This document shows positions 5,535-8,742 of a DNA stretch of 8,742 bases, piece after piece. The notes under the pieces were generated by a model. That model saw only the letters and a list, made by a program, of their open reading frames with translations. It was not told the DNA's origin and searched no databases. The stretch is from Candidatus Atribacteria bacterium 4572_76 (GTDB taxonomy: Bacteria; Atribacterota; Phoenicimicrobiia; Phoenicimicrobiales; Phoenicimicrobiaceae). Location: the NCBI GenBank assembly GCA_002084865.1, contig NBMG01000086.1, positions 1-8,742 on the forward strand, in the 5' to 3' direction. The position numbers and the translations under genes were made by a program. Each line of letters starts with the position of its first letter. The first letter of the stretch is position 1.

Positions 5535-5978
5535 ATGTCATTAATTTCATATATATTTATTTTATATATTATAATAAGTTTGTTAAACCGGATAGTAAAT
5601 CAGAAAAGAAGATCTTACAGCTTGATGCAAAAAGAAAAAGATAATTATATCTCGGTATCTTCGGAAAGTCCGCATGAAGCAGGTTCACCTGAGGATAAGA
5701 TTAATATAAAACAAGTTGATAATATGGAAAAAAAGGACAAAATTATTATAGATGATGAGGTTAAAAAATACTATAAAGATAAATATGAGGATAAAAAGAA
5801 AGAGGTTTTTGCTGAAAAAGCGGCAGTAAAAGATGAGGAAGAAATTTCATCTGGCCGTAAAAGCAGGTTGGAAATATATTTATCTGATAATATTCTGGTT
5901 AACGGGATAATATTATCCGAGATAATTGCTCCACCCAGAGCTCTAAGGCCTTATGATTTTCGGAGACATAGAAGGTAA
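5535..5978 (+). CDS. Small single-pass membrane protein with C-terminal LSEIIAPPRA motif
   Basis: I cannot name this 147-residue protein. It has one N-terminal TM helix (about 4-20) followed by KRR, then a long polar, lysine/glutamate-rich and probably disordered linker (about 30-110). It ends in a compact segment, VNGIILSEIIAPPRALRPYD (122-141), and a basic tail (RRHRR). The end resembles a motif I associate with short uncharacterised proteins near floA in other Firmicutes-like genomes; that is recollection, not a search. It starts 37 nt after the floA reading frame with AAAAAGGA about 11 nt upstream, so cotranscription with floA is likely. The topology suggests a membrane-tethered cytoplasmic tail. 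Confidence 0.75.
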   Translation: MSLISYIFILYIIISLLNRIVNQKRRSYSLMQKEKDNYISVSSESPHEAGSPEDKINIKQVDNMEKKDKIIIDDEVKKYYKDKYEDKKKEVFAEKAAVKDEEEISSGRKSRLEIYLSDNILVNGIILSEIIAPPRALRPYDFRRHRR

Positions 5979-6007
5979 AGCTAAATTAGTCGTTAGTGAA
6001 TAAACCT

Positions 6008-6035
6008 AGCGTGGAGCGTACAGCGTTTAGCGTAT
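6008..6035. repeat. AGCGT heptad repeats
   Basis: AGCGT starts at 6008, 6015, 6022 and 6029, exactly 7 bp apart (AGCGTGG, AGCGTAC, AGCGTTT, AGCGTAT). A second short set lies at 6170, 6177 and 6184 (AGCGTAA, AGCATGT, AGCGAAA). Between them, 6090-6117 looks like the reverse complement of the TTCTNNN heptads of array A. Confidence 0.65.
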
Positions 6036-6039
6036 ATAA

Positions 6040-6087
6040 TTAGTTAAATGGTTAGTTAGTTACTTGGTTAGCTAGTTAAGAAAATAG
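6040..6087. repeat. 16-bp tandem repeat
   Basis: TTAGTTAAATGGTTAG (6040-6055) is followed directly by TTAGTTACTTGGTTAG (6056-6071), 14 of 16 identical, and then by a weaker third unit (6072-6087). A stretch at about 6351-6378 looks like a degraded reverse complement. Confidence 0.6.
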
Positions 6088-6206
6088 AACAAAGAAGCTA
6101 GGAGACAGAATTCAAAATCCAAATTAATATATTATAATATATGGTATGTAGATATAGCAAAGAAGAACTAGCGTAAAGCATGTAGCGAAAGAATACATTA
6201 AAACTC

Positions 6207-6230
6207 AGATCGGATAAATCCGATCTCTAC
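6207..6230 (-). repeat. Hairpin with flush GTAG, different stem
   Basis: AGATCGGAT (6207-6215), loop AA, ATCCGATCT (6218-6226), then CTAC (6227-6230), which is GTAG on the minus strand. The geometry (9-bp arms, 2-nt loop, flush GTAG) is the same as the GGGCACAAT hairpins, but the stem sequence is wholly different. Confidence 0.7.
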
Positions 6231-6273
6231 TTAAAAATAATAATTTATTTCATTAGAAAAAGTTTTGAATTAT

Positions 6274-6420
6274 GGTTTTTCGTTTTTCGCTTTAAATTTT
6301 TATTTACGTTCTGAAAACTGATTACTGTAAGCAATTCTCTTTTATCTAATAACTAATTAACCGCTAACCAACTAACTATTTCTTAACGAGATACGATTCA
6401 CGAGATGCGAGATACGGAAA
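6274..6420. repeat. 7-bp-phased degenerate repeat array (array D)
   Basis: Twenty-one heptads run in one phase up to the phoH reading frame. CGTTTTT-type units lie at 6274-6294. C then recurs at 6311, 6318, 6325, 6332, 6339, 6346 and 6353, mostly as CT. ACGAGAT-type units begin at 6386, 6393, 6400, 6407 and 6414. Positions 6381-6410 match 1073-1102 at 29 of 30 bases. The rest of the 458-bp gap 5979-6436 is repeats listed separately, with no gene seen. Confidence 0.65.
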
Positions 6421-6445
6421 TATTTTACGAAAGTAGGGAAATATA

Positions 6446-7432
6446 ATAGAAAAAGATAAAAATATAAGTAAAAGTATATTAATTAATAATAAAGATGAGC
6501 TAAGAGAACTTTTTGGACAATATGATGAAAATATCAAATTAATTAACCGGCATTTTCCCATAAAAATATCAACCCAAAATGATAGCAAGTTGGTTATTTC
6601 GGGGGTAAAGAGTGATACGGATAATGCCATAAAAATAATTGAAGGACTTCTTTCTATAATCAGGAAAGGACACCCACTTTCTATAGCTCAGGTAAGATAC
6701 CATGTGGAAATGTCTGAGAGAAAACAGCCTGTAAATTGGAAGTTATTATACAAAGATGTAATTCACGTTTTTAAAAAAAATAAAGAGATCAGGCCAAAAA
6801 CCTTGGGCCAACAGAAATATGTAGAAGCGGTTAGAAAGAATGATATTGTCTTTGCTATCGGACCTGCCGGTACGGGAAAGACCTACCTGGCAGTAGCTAT
6901 TGCTCTGTCTGCCCTAAAGAACGAAGAAGTAGATAGAATAATTTTGGTTAGACCGGCGGTAGAAGCCGGGGAAAGTTTAGGTTATTTACCCGGAGATTTG
7001 TTGGAAAAGATAGACCCCTATTTTCGCCCCCTCTATGATGCAATGTACGAAATGATGCCTTCCGAGAAATTTCAAAAGTATATGGAAAGAGGGATAATAG
7101 AAATAGCCCCTTTAGCCTATATGAGAGGAAGAACCTTGAATGATTCCTTTATTATCTTAGACGATGCTCAAAATACCACTTTAGGTCAGATGAAGATGTT
7201 TTTAACCCGCTTTGGTTTTGGTTCCAAAGTGATAATTAATGGAGATATTACTCAGGTAGATTTACCGCTTAAAGAACATTCCGGATTAAAAAGAGTGGAA
7301 AAGATACTTAAAAAGATAAAAGGTATCGAATTTGTATATCTTGATGACCGGGACGTGGTGAGACACAGATTGGTTCAGGAGATTATCCGTGCTTACGAAA
7401 AGGAAGATTCACGGAACCAGAAAGAGGAGTAA
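6446..7432 (+). CDS. phoH: PhoH-like ATPase (start uncertain, non-canonical)
   Basis: PhoH/YbeZ-type P-loop ATPases are linked to RNA metabolism and often encoded beside the RNase ybeY. The Walker A GPAGTGKT lies at 6860-6883. The conserved VRPAVEAGESLGYLPGDL block, APLAYMRGRTL, the Walker B region IILDDAQN (7151-7174) and the NGD...QVDLP block all follow, and DVVRHRLV closes the core. Walker B has Asp (7163-7165) where the family has Glu. Homology to the N-terminal KH-like domain extends upstream of the first usual start (TTG at 6590): the frame from 6437 reads through ELRELFGQYDENIKLI, typical of PhoH. That stretch holds no ATG, GTG or TTG. I place the start tentatively at the ATA at 6446 (328 residues, weak TAGGGA upstream); ATA 6443 or ATT 6482 are alternatives. 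TTG at 6590 would give 280 residues and lose most of the N-domain. Confidence 0.88.
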   Translation: MEKDKNISKSILINNKDELRELFGQYDENIKLINRHFPIKISTQNDSKLVISGVKSDTDNAIKIIEGLLSIIRKGHPLSIAQVRYHVEMSERKQPVNWKLLYKDVIHVFKKNKEIRPKTLGQQKYVEAVRKNDIVFAIGPAGTGKTYLAVAIALSALKNEEVDRIILVRPAVEAGESLGYLPGDLLEKIDPYFRPLYDAMYEMMPSEKFQKYMERGIIEIAPLAYMRGRTLNDSFIILDDAQNTTLGQMKMFLTRFGFGSKVIINGDITQVDLPLKEHSGLKRVEKILKKIKGIEFVYLDDRDVVRHRLVQEIIRAYEKEDSRNQKEE

Positions 7433-7441
7433 TTCAACCTC

Positions 7442-8742
7442 GTGAAACTATATGAGAAATGGAATAAATGGAAAAGTAGAGATAAAATATCAGGTAAAAA
7501 TATGCAAAAGAAAAAATTGATTGATAAAAATATAATACAAAAAATATCTATATTTTTTGTATTATTAACCACCATTACTCTCGTTCTATCTATTAATTTT
7601 TTCCCGGATAAAATTCTCTTGAAAGAAAGTCAAATCTGCACTAAAGATATTCTTTCTCCGGGTGATTTTGAATTTGTGGATGTAGAAGCAACACAAAATT
7701 TAAGAGAAAAAGCTGCCAAATCGATAAAAGAAGTGTATGATTTAAATTTAGCAAATATTGAAAATGTTGAAAAACAGATAGATAACCTCTTTTCAAAGAT
7801 AAAAGAATATCAGGAAAAAGCAAATGAATCATCTAAAGATACTACTTCCCCTATAACGGAAAACGATAGGAGATTGACAGATAATGAGTTAAATAAAATG
7901 GCTAATGAAATAAATGAAGACTTAGGATTATCTATTAGTGAAAAGGTCATAGCAGGTTGTCTCCAACTGGATAATTTATCTTTAGAGAAAATAAGGGTAG
8001 ATATTAAAAGTTCTATGAGAAAAATTATGGAGCAGGGAATTAAGGAAGATGATTTAGAAAATGCCAAAAAACAATTAATTAGAGAGATTAGCGAGATTTC
8101 CCTCGATCATCATGATGCCCTGATTGCCAGTGAGATTGCTACTTCTTTACTTTTACCAAGTTTATTTCTAAATGAAGAAGATACAGAAAAAAGACGTCAG
8201 GAAGCCATCGCTTCAGTAGATGATGTTATAAGAACAATTCGAAAAGGGCAGATAATTATAAGAAAGGGAGAAGTGATAAGTTCGGAAGATATCGCCATTC
8301 TTAATGCTTTAGGTCTAAAAAATCCCAAGATAAATTTTTTCAACATTGTAGGAATAATTATGATTGCCGCGATCTGCATTTTAGTGGTCTTTTTATATTT
8401 AAACTACTTTTATCCTGAGATTTATGAAAATGTAAACAAACTGATATTGCTGGGTATTATTGCTATTTTTGTTGTTTTGCTCGCTAAAATAGCAAGTCAA
8501 GCATCAGGATATTTAATGCCTATTGCTTCTGCTTCAATGTTAATTGCTATATCTTTAAATCCTAATATTGCCATATTGCTTACCGTGATATTAAGTTTGT
8601 TAATAGGATTTATTCCGGGAGGCGGAATAAATTATATTTTAGTCTCGGTAATTAGCGGGATTGTAGCTATATATAGTATTCGGAAAATCACCCAAAGGTC
8701 GAGCTTGACCCGTGCAGGGTTAATTATTGCCGGAGTTAATAT
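7442..8742 (+). CDS. pgpH: PgpH-type 7TM-HD phosphohydrolase (partial, N-terminal part)
   Basis: 433 codons are visible before the window ends. A TM helix (about 33-52) is followed by a large extracytoplasmic domain (about 55-295) of the 7TMR-HDED type, ending in the characteristic KGQIIIRKGEVISSEDIAIL and LGL segment (269-292). Then come at least five TM helices (from about 301, 333, 356, 376 and 396), with FIPGGGINY between helices. The C-terminal HD domain, which in this family hydrolyses cyclic di-AMP to pApA, lies beyond the edge, so catalysis cannot be checked. GTG at 7442 has GAGGAG 12 nt upstream inside the end of phoH; ATG at 7502 is an alternative that keeps the first TM helix. Only 9 nt separate it from phoH, so cotranscription is expected, as in Bacillus. 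Confidence 0.9.
   Translation, partial: MKLYEKWNKWKSRDKISGKNMQKKKLIDKNIIQKISIFFVLLTTITLVLSINFFPDKILLKESQICTKDILSPGDFEFVDVEATQNLREKAAKSIKEVYDLNLANIENVEKQIDNLFSKIKEYQEKANESSKDTTSPITENDRRLTDNELNKMANEINEDLGLSISEKVIAGCLQLDNLSLEKIRVDIKSSMRKIMEQGIKEDDLENAKKQLIREISEISLDHHDALIASEIATSLLLPSLFLNEEDTEKRRQEAIASVDDVIRTIRKGQIIIRKGEVISSEDIAILNALGLKNPKINFFNIVGIIMIAAICILVVFLYLNYFYPEIYENVNKLILLGIIAIFVVLLAKIASQASGYLMPIASASMLIAISLNPNIAILLTVILSLLIGFIPGGGINYILVSVISGIVAIYSIRKITQRSSLTRAGLIIAGVN

Noticed and set aside
6590..7432. phoH starting at TTG 6590
   Set aside because: No Shine-Dalgarno stands before it, and clear PhoH homology continues about 35 residues upstream in the same frame. Kept only as an alternative start.

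Overview
The window comes from a low-GC, AT-rich bacterium. The plus strand from about 2.0 kb to the end carries rpsU, yqeY, nfeD (yqeZ type), floA (yqfA type), a small membrane protein, phoH and the start of an HD-type pgpH. This is close to the order in Bacillus and other Firmicutes, where the run continues into ybeY and era. The protein sequences are Firmicutes-like, but the intergenic spaces are long and full of short repeats. That combination recalls candidate-phylum bacteria such as Atribacterota/JS1. This placement is an impression from memory, not a computed result.

Layout. Positions 1-860 (minus strand) hold the N-terminal part of a membrane-anchored SurA/PpiC-type peptidyl-prolyl isomerase that runs off the left edge. 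Positions 861-2035 have no convincing gene. They hold a 7-bp-periodic array and two related 245-249 bp elements with terminal inverted repeats, facing opposite ways. Positions 2049-2591 are rpsU and yqeY, directly adjacent and closed by a good intrinsic terminator. Positions 2660-2890 are repeat sequence running up to the nfeD Shine-Dalgarno. nfeD (2891-4231) is followed by 380 bp of hairpins and a 21-bp tandem repeat. Then comes floA, split into two reading frames (4614-5129 and 5126-5497), and a 147-residue membrane protein (5535-5978). Another 460 bp of repeats precedes phoH (to 7432), which is followed closely by the partial pgpH (7442-8742).

Working together. S21 and YqeY are translation-associated. 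NfeD and flotillin FloA are membrane partners usually encoded side by side. PhoH is an ATPase tied to RNA metabolism, often next to the RNase YbeY. PgpH-type proteins hydrolyse cyclic di-AMP. Here almost every joint between these units is filled with repeats.

Most notable: (1) intergenic arrays with strict 7-bp phasing whose unit sequence drifts while the phase persists, two of them ending at the translation start signals of nfeD and phoH; (2) a family of 9-bp-arm, 2-nt-loop hairpins, several with a flush GTAG, like the REP sequences handled by RAYT transposases; (3) a pair of inverted MITE-like elements carrying those hairpins; (4) internal deletions in both yqeY (in frame) and floA (frame-shifting); (5) phoH homology extending well upstream of any ATG, GTG or TTG. 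I saw no new defence system, CRISPR array, RNA gene or complete transposase.
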